From Burkholderiales bacterium (GTDB lineage: Bacteria; Pseudomonadota; Gammaproteobacteria; Burkholderiales; Thiobacillaceae), in the NCBI GenBank assembly GCA_005793645.1, contig SXRG01000102.1:1-7695 (forward strand): a DNA stretch of 7,695 nucleotides, in the 5' to 3' direction. The first letter of the stretch is position 1; each line of letters begins with the position of its first letter. The notes below the pieces were generated by a model, which saw only the letters and a program-made list of their open reading frames with translations, was not told where the DNA came from and searched no databases. Position numbers and translations under genes: made by a program. Of this stretch, positions 1 to 5,575 are shown one piece after another.

Positions 1-374
1 ACAGTCGCCCGTCACCTGTTTGTGGCGGGAGGAAAGTCCGGGCTACACAGGGCAGGATGCCAGGTAACACCTGGGCGCTATAAGGCCGCAAGGCCCCAAG
101 GCGACGGACAGTGCAACAGAAACATACCGCCGATGGCTAATGAAAATTAGATCAGGTAAGGGTGAAATCGTGCGGTAAGAGCGCACGGTCGGGCGGGTAA
201 CCGTCCCGACGGGCAAACCCCATCCGGAGCAAGGCCAAATAGGCAGACGCGTTTTTCGGAACACCGGCGGCCCGTCGGAGTCTGCGGGTAGGCTGCACGA
301 GGCGGCGCGTGAGCGCCGTCCCAGATGCATGACTGTCCACGACAGAACCCGGCTTATCGGCCAACTCCTCCCCC
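1..374 (+). ncRNA. rnpB: RNase P RNA, bacterial type A, 5' end truncated
   Basis: This is the catalytic RNA of ribonuclease P, which removes 5' leaders from precursor tRNAs. Conserved blocks appear in order: GGAAAGTCCGGGCT near 31, GTGCAACAGA near 111, GGTAAGGGTGAAA at 155-167, GGAGCAAGGCCAAATAGG near 226 and ACAGAACCCGGCTTAT near 342. Helices can be read directly. P2 pairs 1-6 with 331-336. P3 pairs 8-15 with 22-29. P9 is 137-141/146-150 with a GAAA loop. P14 is 188-196/201-210 with a GUAA loop and one bulge. P12 closes with 243-248/280-285. P18 is 301-308/313-320 with a GUGA loop. This set fits type A. The 5' strand of P1, roughly a dozen bases by comparison with E. coli, lies before the window. 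The 3' end is estimated from the P1 3' strand, just before the T6 run at 375-380. The only oddity is GGGC at 211-214, where E. coli has the GGU of L15. Identification is essentially certain; the exact 3' end is good to a few bases. Confidence 0.97.
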
Positions 375-550
375 TTTTTTATGGCGCACTGAGCGGCAAT
401 TCCCATCTGGTATGGATGTACTAGTCGATTCATGGATCGGTGCGATATTTCACCCTTTACATTAAGTTCGTCTCGCATTTGCATAATAATCTGAGGGGTT
501 TTGTTTTATTGGCGGATGGTGTAAGTCCTTGTCCCTATTGAAAATTTCAC
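375..550. other. rnpB-mraZ intergenic stretch, no gene recognised
   Basis: This spacer runs from the T6 tract after rnpB to the mraZ promoter. I see no convincing open reading frame, tRNA or strong local hairpin. It is less GC-rich than the genes around it, and an A/T-rich patch (AAAATTT, 541-547) lies directly upstream of the promoter -35 and might act as a weak UP element. An 11-nt stretch, 447-457, is perfectly complementary to a conserved part of rnpB (158-168). The minus-strand frame that begins here runs straight into the antisense of rnpB, so I do not treat it as a gene. Confidence 0.6.
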
Positions 551-579
551 TTGACGATGGGTTTTTCGCTTCCTATAGT
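551..579 (+). promoter_or_regulatory. Predicted sigma70 promoter of the dcw operon (Pmra)
   Basis: A -35 hexamer TTGACG (551-556) and a -10 hexamer TATAGT (574-579) are separated by an optimal 17 nt. Each differs from consensus by one base. Transcription should start near 585-587, giving a 5' leader of about 62 nt before the mraZ ATG. The position, just upstream of mraZ and of the MraZ-type repeats, matches the known Pmra promoter arrangement in E. coli. The match is strong, but the start site is inferred. Confidence 0.82.
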
Positions 580-587
580 GCAGTCTG

Positions 588-612
588 GTGGAGATTTGTG
601 GGAGAAAGTGGG
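588..612 (+). promoter_or_regulatory. MraZ operator: direct repeats with 10-nt period
   Basis: Pentamers GTGGA (588-592), GTGGG (598-602) and GTGGG (608-612) are each separated by exactly 5 nt. This matches the known MraZ box, a series of GTGGG repeats with 5-nt spacers in front of mraZ in many bacteria. MraZ forms ring-shaped oligomers whose subunits contact successive repeats. A further in-phase GTG at 578-580 overlaps the last bases of the -10. The array lies at or just after the predicted transcription start, where bound MraZ would block polymerase. This suggests negative autoregulation of the operon. Binding is inferred from pattern and position. Confidence 0.85.
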
Positions 613-647
613 TCGTCGGGATGGTTTCCGGCATCTGCATACGCATT

Positions 648-1118
648 ATGTTCAGGGGTCATTCGCATCTGGCGTTAGACGGGAAGGGTCGCTTGGCCAT
701 TCCGGCGCGTTATCGCGAGTTGTTGCAGGCGCAGTGCGCTGGCCGTCTAATCGTTACGCTGGATCCTTCTTCCTGTCTGCTCCTCTACCCCTTCCCGGAA
801 TGGGAGCCGATCGAGCGCAAGCTTAACGCCTTGCCCAGTTTTAATCCGGTTAGCCGTTTGATGCAGCGTGTTCTTGTTGGTTCGGCCTCCGATGTGGAGA
901 TTGATAGTGCCGGACGCATCTTGTTGCCGGCGGCCTTGCGTGAACGCGTGGGCCTGGATAAGGAGGCCGTGCTGGTCGGCCAGGGCAACAAATTTGAGAT
1001 CTGGTCGGCATCGGCCTGGACGGCGTTGTACGCCTCGGCCAAGGACCTGCCGGAGCAACTGGCAGCGGCCATGCAGGGCGGGGATATCCCGGATGAGCTC
1101 AAAGGCTTTTCGTTGTGA
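648..1118 (+). CDS. mraZ: Transcriptional regulator MraZ
   Basis: MraZ is a DNA-binding protein of the dcw cluster with two AbrB-like swapped-hairpin repeats; in E. coli it represses its own promoter. The 156-residue product carries both family half-motifs, DGKGRLAIPARYR at residues 11-23 and DSAGRILLPAALR at 86-98. It also has LLLYPFPEWE around 44-53 and GQGNKFEIW near 111-119. Its length is close to E. coli MraZ (152). I place the start at the ATG giving MFRGH, because MFRG is the conserved family N-terminus. Upstream in-frame GTG (588) and ATG (621) codons would add 20 or 9 residues without family support, and the first lies inside the operator. No clear Shine-Dalgarno precedes 648, so initiation may be weak. 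The gene overlaps rsmH by 4 nt. Function is near certain; the start is very likely. Confidence 0.96.
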   Translation: MFRGHSHLALDGKGRLAIPARYRELLQAQCAGRLIVTLDPSSCLLLYPFPEWEPIERKLNALPSFNPVSRLMQRVLVGSASDVEIDSAGRILLPAALRERVGLDKEAVLVGQGNKFEIWSASAWTALYASAKDLPEQLAAAMQGGDIPDELKGFSL

Positions 1119-2056
1119 ATCCACTCGCCACGCATATCCCCGTTTTGTTGACGGAGGCGGTTGTCGCTTTGGGAGTGCGCCGTGGAGGAACCTATGTCGA
1201 TGCCACCTTTGGTCGGGGCGGTCACAGCCGCGCCATCCTGGCGGCCTTGGGATCGCAGGGTCACCTGATTGCGCTGGATCGCGATCTGCAGGCGATTGCC
1301 GAGGGCCGTTTGCTGGAGCAAAGCGATGCGCGTTTTCGGATTGCTCACGCCCCGTTCAGTCGTTTGGCAGAGACCTTGCAGGGGATGGGGATCACGCAGG
1401 TCGACGGTATTCTGCTCGACATTGGCGTGTCCAGTCCGCAGATCGATCAGGTCGAACGGGGTTTCAGCTTTCGGGGCGACGCGCCGCTCGATATGCGCAT
1501 GGATACGACGACTGGCATGAGTGCTGCGGAGTGGCTGGCACTGGCCTCAGAAACCGAGATTGCCGAGGTGGTGCGTGATTACGGTGAGGAACGGTTTGCG
1601 CGCCGGATTGCAAGGGCGATTGTCGAGGCGCGCCAGCAGGAGCCATTGTTGCGCACGCGGCAGTTGGCCGAGATCTGTCAGCACGCTGTGCGCACCCGCG
1701 AGCCTGGTCAGGATCCGGCCACGCGTACCTTTCAGGCTGTGCGGATTTACATTAACCGGGAGCTTGAAGAGCTGGCAGAGGTTTTGCCGCAGGCATTGGC
1801 GGCATTGTCTCCCGGTGGGAGGCTGGCGGTGATCAGTTTCCATTCGCTCGAGGATCGTCAGGTCAAACAATTCATGCGTGCCGAGGCGCAGGGGCACGAG
1901 ATCCCGGCTGAGGTGCCCATGCCGGCTCATCTTTTGCCGCAGGGGCGTCTGACTCTGGTAGGAAAGGCGGTTCGGGCCGGGGCGGAAGAGTTGCGTAGCA
2001 ATCCACGGGCCCGCAGTGCTGTGTTGAGAGTGGCCGAGCGGCGGGGGCCGCCATGA
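1115..2056 (+). CDS. rsmH: 16S rRNA (cytosine(1402)-N(4))-methyltransferase RsmH
   Basis: RsmH (formerly MraW) uses S-adenosylmethionine to methylate N4 of C1402 in 16S rRNA, a P-site residue of the 30S subunit, in the cytoplasm. The product is 313 residues, the same length as the E. coli enzyme. Visible motifs are VDATFGRGGHS at residues 28-38 (SAM-binding glycine-rich loop), ALDRD at 53-57, LLDIGVSSPQ at 100-109, RGFSFRGDAPLDMRMD at 115-130, ATRTFQAVRI at 202-211, ISFHSLEDR at 240-248 and NPRARSAVLR at 296-305. Translation starts at a GTG that overlaps the mraZ stop (GTGA, 1115-1118), with AAAGG at 1101-1105 as a modest ribosome site. Its end overlaps ftsL by ATGA. Pairing with mraZ is typical, and in E. 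coli co-expression of RsmH relieves MraZ toxicity. No key motif is missing. Confidence 0.97.
   Translation: MNPLATHIPVLLTEAVVALGVRRGGTYVDATFGRGGHSRAILAALGSQGHLIALDRDLQAIAEGRLLEQSDARFRIAHAPFSRLAETLQGMGITQVDGILLDIGVSSPQIDQVERGFSFRGDAPLDMRMDTTTGMSAAEWLALASETEIAEVVRDYGEERFARRIARAIVEARQQEPLLRTRQLAEICQHAVRTREPGQDPATRTFQAVRIYINRELEELAEVLPQALAALSPGGRLAVISFHSLEDRQVKQFMRAEAQGHEIPAEVPMPAHLLPQGRLTLVGKAVRAGAEELRSNPRARSAVLRVAERRGPP
2040..2052 (+). promoter_or_regulatory. GC-only hairpin abutting the ftsL start codon
   Basis: GGCGG (2040-2044) can pair perfectly with CCGCC (2048-2052) around a GGG loop. The stem ends on the base before the ftsL ATG (2053). It contains the only G-rich stretch (2043-2047) that could serve as ribosome site for ftsL. 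If it forms in mRNA, free initiation at ftsL would be hindered and access would depend on ribosomes finishing rsmH. The pairing is directly visible; the regulatory role is inferred, and such hairpins arise by chance in GC-rich DNA. Confidence 0.35.
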
Positions 2057-2382
2057 CACGGATTGATATTTTCCTTGTGCTGCTCATTACGGTCAGCGCT
2101 CTAGCCGTTGTGACTGCGCGCCATGAGGCGCGCAAGTCGTTTCAGGAATTGCAGAAGACGCAAAAGATAGGGAGCGACCTGGAGGTGGCGTGGGAGCGTC
2201 TCTTGCTTAAGCAGGCCAGCTGGGCCATGTACCACAAGGTCGAGGCGATCGCGAGTCAGCGTCTGGGGATGAGCAGCCCTGATGTCTCCCGTATTCATGT
2301 GCTGCTCGCCGAAACCGCATCCAATGGGGGTGCGGTGAGCGCTTCAGGGGGCCGTCCGGCGGGGACTGGGGGGGTGCGATGA
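2053..2382 (+). CDS. ftsL: Cell division protein FtsL
   Basis: FtsL is a small single-pass inner-membrane protein that forms the FtsQLB complex with FtsB and FtsQ and relays activation to FtsWI septal synthesis. The 109-residue product has the expected layout. There is a very short cytoplasmic N-terminus, a hydrophobic membrane segment at about residues 5-21 and a periplasmic helical part rich in charged residues and leucine, likely coiled coil, at about 24-55. The W-A-M-Y-H-K-V-E-x-I-A stretch at 57-67 and RLGM at 70-73 are typical of proteobacterial, especially betaproteobacterial, FtsL. The last ~20 residues are Gly/Ala/Ser rich and look like an unstructured tail. FtsL diverges quickly, so the call rests on size, topology and position between rsmH and ftsI. 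The start overlaps the rsmH stop (ATGA). Confidence 0.93.
   Translation: MTRIDIFLVLLITVSALAVVTARHEARKSFQELQKTQKIGSDLEVAWERLLLKQASWAMYHKVEAIASQRLGMSSPDVSRIHVLLAETASNGGAVSASGGRPAGTGGVR
2347..2374 (+). other. G-rich tract before ftsI, possible G-quadruplex
   Basis: Near the 3' end of ftsL the mRNA-sense strand holds G5 (2347-2351), nine bases, G4 (2361-2364), ACT, and G7 (2368-2374), which can split as GGG-G-GGG. This satisfies a relaxed four-tract quadruplex pattern with loops of 9, 3 and 1 nt. It ends 4 nt before the ftsI ATG (2379) and occupies the place of its ribosome-binding site. The tracts are seen directly; folding and effect are inferred. The first loop is long, so stability is uncertain. 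Confidence 0.35.
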
Positions 2383-4109
2383 AACCGCGTCGTTCACCTT
2401 TCATGAAGATCGACCTGCAGCGCTGGCGCATGCAGCTCGTCATGCTGCTGATTTTTGGCGCTTTTGTCGGGCTGGTGGGCCGTCTCTTCTATATGCAGGT
2501 TTTTCAAAAGGATTTTCTGGTCAAGCAGAGCGATTTGCGCGTCAAACGAGAGTTCAATATTCCGGCCCATCGCGGGATGCTGCTGGATGCGCGTGGGGCG
2601 CATCTGGCCATCAGCATTCCGGCGGCGGCGATCGTGCTTAATGCTCGCGAGGCGGTGATTACGCCGGAACAAGTCACGCAACTGGTGACGGGACTGCCTG
2701 TCGACCGGACTTTTCTGGAGCGTCTGCTACGCGAAAAAAAATCCCGTTTTATCTATTTGCGCCGCCAGGTGCCTGCGGAAGTGGCAGAGGCCGTGATGGC
2801 GCTTAATATCAAGGGAGTGAGCAGCAAGCCGGAATACCGCCGTTATTACACGGCAGGTGAGATGATGGCGCAGGTCTTGGGTGTGACCAATGTGGAAGAT
2901 AAAGGGATTGAGGGCATTGAAATGTCTTATCAATCCGTGTTGGCCGGAGTGCCTGGTCGGAAGTTTGTTCTTCGTGATCGTGCGGACAATATCGTCGAGG
3001 ATCTGGATCTCATTCGCTTGCCCAAGCCTGGACGCGATCTGACGCTTAGCCTCAATTCACAGATTCAGTATCTGGCCTACCGGGAATTGCAGGCAGCCAC
3101 TGGCAAATTCCGCGCGCAAGGGGCCAGCGCCGTAGTTTTGGACGCGCGCACGGGTGAGATTCTGGCGCTTGCCAATTATCCGGCCTACAACCCGAATGAT
3201 CGCGCGGCGATGACCCCGTCTCTGGCCCGCAATCGTGCGGTGACAGACGCTTTCGAGCCAGGTTCAACTATGAAGCCGATCTTTATTTCGGCGGCGCTTG
3301 AGCGCGGTATTGTCAAGCCGGGTACGCGTTACGATTCAGATGAGACTCTGGTGCTCTCGGGCAAGCTTATTCGCGATACGCATAACAAGAAAGGGATCAT
3401 CACTGTCGCGGAGGCCATACAGACATCGAGCAATGTGGTCATGGCCAAGATCGCCGGCAATATGCCTGACAGTGACATTCATGACATCTATACCCGGAGC
3501 GGCTTTGGCAAGGCCCCGGGTTCTGGGCTGCCGGGTGAGACCCGAGGTCAGATGCGCACGACGAAGTCCAAGTGGTTGCCCATCGAAAAAGGTACCCTGG
3601 CTTATGGCCACGGCATTTCAGTCAGTTTGCTGCAGCTCGCACGGGCCTATACCCTGTTTGCCAATGACGGCCTCCTGATGCCGCTGACGGTGGAGAAACG
3701 CAGCACCCCGGTGGAGGGTGAGCGGGTGATCAGCCAGGTAACGGCCCAACAGGTACGAGCCATGCTGGAGCTGGTGACGCAGGAAGGGGGTACCGCCCCC
3801 AAGGCGCGTGTGCCAGGTTATCGCGTGGCGGGCAAGACGGGTACCGCACACAAATTGATTGACGGCTCCTTTGCCGGGAACCGCTATTACGCTTCTTTCG
3901 TAGGGATGGCTCCGGCTTCCAGCCCCCGTGTGGTGGTCGCCGTTATGGTGGATGAGCCGAGCACGGGCACTTACTACGCGGGTGAAGTGGCCGCACCGGT
4001 ATTTTCTCGCATCATGGCAGGCACCTTGCGTTTCCTCGCCCTGCCGCCAGATGACCGGATGGAATCCTTGCCGCCGGTGCGTACTCCGGTCGTGGCGGAG
4101 GCGGTATGA
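2379..4109 (+). CDS. ftsI: Peptidoglycan D,D-transpeptidase FtsI (PBP3)
   Basis: FtsI is the class B penicillin-binding protein that crosslinks septal peptidoglycan with the glycosyltransferase FtsW. It is anchored in the inner membrane with its catalytic domain in the periplasm. The product has 576 residues (E. coli 588). A basic cytoplasmic N-terminus is followed by a membrane segment at about residues 18-40. The non-catalytic pedestal domain follows, including AHRGMLLDARG at 63-73 and the GIEG motif at 176-179. The transpeptidase domain has all three active-site motifs: S296-T-M-K299 (catalytic serine and lysine), S350-S-N352 and K486-T-G488, spaced much as in E. coli (307, 359, 494). It is the target of beta-lactams. 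The start ATG overlaps the ftsL stop (ATGA). The upstream sequence is all-G rather than a GGAG site, so coupled translation is likely. An in-frame ATG at 2403 is a weaker alternative, shortening the protein by 8 residues. Confidence 0.97.
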   Translation: MKPRRSPFMKIDLQRWRMQLVMLLIFGAFVGLVGRLFYMQVFQKDFLVKQSDLRVKREFNIPAHRGMLLDARGAHLAISIPAAAIVLNAREAVITPEQVTQLVTGLPVDRTFLERLLREKKSRFIYLRRQVPAEVAEAVMALNIKGVSSKPEYRRYYTAGEMMAQVLGVTNVEDKGIEGIEMSYQSVLAGVPGRKFVLRDRADNIVEDLDLIRLPKPGRDLTLSLNSQIQYLAYRELQAATGKFRAQGASAVVLDARTGEILALANYPAYNPNDRAAMTPSLARNRAVTDAFEPGSTMKPIFISAALERGIVKPGTRYDSDETLVLSGKLIRDTHNKKGIITVAEAIQTSSNVVMAKIAGNMPDSDIHDIYTRSGFGKAPGSGLPGETRGQMRTTKSKWLPIEKGTLAYGHGISVSLLQLARAYTLFANDGLLMPLTVEKRSTPVEGERVISQVTAQQVRAMLELVTQEGGTAPKARVPGYRVAGKTGTAHKLIDGSFAGNRYYASFVGMAPASSPRVVVAVMVDEPSTGTYYAGEVAAPVFSRIMAGTLRFLALPPDDRMESLPPVRTPVVAEAV

Positions 4110-5575
4110 CGGATGCCACCCTTAACGCCCTGATGGTTGTGCTGCGTGAGTGCTCACCGCACGCGAATCTGACGGCTGACAGCCGCCGCGTGCGCGAGGG
4201 CGACATATTCCTCGCTTGGCCCGGAAGCGTGCATGATGGCCGTGCTCATATTGCGGCTGCGGTGGAGGCCGGTGCGGCCGCTGTGGTCTGGGATCCCACC
4301 GATTTTTCCTGGCCGTTTGATGTCCGCGTCGAGAACTTTGCGTTGGCCGGGCTTGCTCGCCAGGCGGCGGCGTTAGCGGTCGAATGGTATGGCGATCCAT
4401 CCAGAAACATGTGGAGCATTGGCGTTACCGGCACCAACGGAAAGACCTCTTGTTCGCACTGGATGGCCGAGGCGCTGACGCGGGCTGGTCGCAAGACCGC
4501 CATCGTTGGCACGCTGGGCAATGGCTTTGTCGATGCGTTGGAGGGTAGCCGCCACACCACCCCCGATGCCGTCACGCTGCAAGGCTTGCTGGCCGGGTTT
4601 GTCGCAGTGGGGGCCGATGCGCTGGCTATGGAGGTGTCTTCGCATGCGCTCGATCAGGGGCGCGTGACGGGGATGCATTTTGATGTCGCCGTGCTGACCA
4701 ATCTGTCGCGCGATCATCTCGACTATCACGGTGATATGGAGGCCTATGCCGCGGCCAAGTCTCGGCTGTTTTCATGGTCGGGACTCAAGGCCGCCGTGCT
4801 TAACGCGGATGATGCCCTGGGTGCACGCCTGGCCAAGGCATTGATCGGGCGCGTGCCACAGGTACTGACCTATGGTATCGATCAAGGTGACATCCATACT
4901 GCTGCATTGCAGATGGATGCCGATGGTCTGCGCTTTACCTTGGTTACGCCGTGGGGCGCGGCTGCGGTGCGTTCCCCGCTCCTGGGCCGCTTCAATGCTG
5001 AAAATCTGCTCGCCACCGCCGGGGCCTTGCTGGCCAGCGGGCTGTCGTTGGTTGATGTGGCAGTGCAACTGGAACAACTCGCACCAGTGGCGGGTCGCCT
5101 GCAAGTGTTGCCGCGCGAGTCGGGCGGCCCACGGGTGATCGTCGATTATGCCCATACCCCGGACGCACTGGAAAAGGTGCTGGCCACGCTGCGTCCCCTC
5201 ACCGCCGGCCGCCTATGTTGCGTGTTTGGCTGTGGCGGCGGGCGCGATCGTGGCAAGCGTGCGCTGATGGGAGAGGCCGTGGCGAGTGGCGCAGATTGTG
5301 CAATCGTCACCAGCGATAACCCGCGTCACGAGGATCCTCAGTCCATCATCGACGCTATTTTGGCGGCTATGCCCACCGGACAGCGCACTCTGATCGATCG
5401 GGGGGCCGCCATCCTCGCCGCCATCGCTGAGGCCGGCCCTGACGATGTGGTGCTGATTGCGGGCAAAGGCCACGAGGATTACCAAGAGATTGGCGGGCAG
5501 CGTCTGCCTTTCTCTGATGCCGCCGTTGCACGACAGGCATTGAATGCCCGCAGGAGCGCCCATGAGATTGCTTGA
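4106..5575 (+). CDS. murE: UDP-MurNAc-tripeptide synthetase MurE (meso-DAP adding)
   Basis: MurE is the cytoplasmic ATP-dependent ligase that adds the third residue to UDP-MurNAc-L-Ala-D-Glu. The product has 489 residues (E. coli 495). An N-terminal UDP-binding domain contains ADSR at 24-27. The central ATPase domain has the P-loop GTNGKT at 109-114, HTTPD at 150-154, EVSSH at 176-180, TNLSRDHLDYHG at 198-209 and the probable carbamylated lysine K218. The C-terminal domain has VDYAHTPDAL at 346-355, GCGGGRDRGKR at 375-385 and GKGHEDYQ at 453-460. DNPR at 404-407 is the signature for meso-diaminopimelate rather than lysine, so the wall should be DAP-type. The ATG overlaps the ftsI stop (ATGA) and has a strong GGAGG site at 4097-4101 inside ftsI. 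The 3' end overlaps murF by 14 nt. All expected motifs are present. Confidence 0.98.
   Translation: MTDATLNALMVVLRECSPHANLTADSRRVREGDIFLAWPGSVHDGRAHIAAAVEAGAAAVVWDPTDFSWPFDVRVENFALAGLARQAAALAVEWYGDPSRNMWSIGVTGTNGKTSCSHWMAEALTRAGRKTAIVGTLGNGFVDALEGSRHTTPDAVTLQGLLAGFVAVGADALAMEVSSHALDQGRVTGMHFDVAVLTNLSRDHLDYHGDMEAYAAAKSRLFSWSGLKAAVLNADDALGARLAKALIGRVPQVLTYGIDQGDIHTAALQMDADGLRFTLVTPWGAAAVRSPLLGRFNAENLLATAGALLASGLSLVDVAVQLEQLAPVAGRLQVLPRESGGPRVIVDYAHTPDALEKVLATLRPLTAGRLCCVFGCGGGRDRGKRALMGEAVASGADCAIVTSDNPRHEDPQSIIDAILAAMPTGQRTLIDRGAAILAAIAEAGPDDVVLIAGKGHEDYQEIGGQRLPFSDAAVARQALNARRSAHEIA
5553..5556 (+). promoter_or_regulatory. Ribosome binding site that sets the murF start
   Basis: GGAG lies 5 nt before the ATG at 5562, inside the end of murE. 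An in-frame ATG at 5544 lies upstream of this site and has no comparable purine-rich sequence, so 5562 is preferred. The resulting N-terminus, MRLLEIAAAL, also suits the short MurF family start. Confidence 0.7.

Noticed and set aside
43..330. Minus-strand open frame inside rnpB
   Set aside because: It lies wholly antisense to a structured RNA, and its sequence is explained by rnpB conservation.
152..484. Minus-strand open frame of 110 codons covering part of rnpB and the spacer
   Set aside because: About two thirds is the exact antisense of conserved RNase P RNA, a common source of false hypothetical proteins. The remaining ~35 codons show no recognisable family.
588..647. Extended mraZ start at GTG 588
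   Set aside because: It lies inside the MraZ repeats at about the predicted transcription start, so it would have no leader. The MraZ family begins at MFRG (648).
785..1348. Minus-strand open frame of 187 codons
   Set aside because: It is antisense to mraZ and rsmH, with no family resemblance or ribosome site.
868..1578. Long + strand open frame of 236 codons across mraZ and rsmH
   Set aside because: It is a shifted-frame shadow, rich in Arg, Cys and Trp, overlapping two genes whose motifs are clear.
2403..2405. Alternative ftsI start
   Set aside because: The 2379 ATG keeps the ATGA overlap seen at neighbouring junctions, and no better ribosome site precedes 2403.
2471..2478. GCTGGTGG, identical to the E. 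coli Chi site
   Set aside because: An 8-mer in GC-rich coding sequence is easily met by chance, and the organism's Chi sequence is unknown.
5544..5561. Six-residue longer MurF from ATG 5544
   Set aside because: GGAG at 5553-5556 sits ideally for 5562, and nothing comparable precedes 5544.
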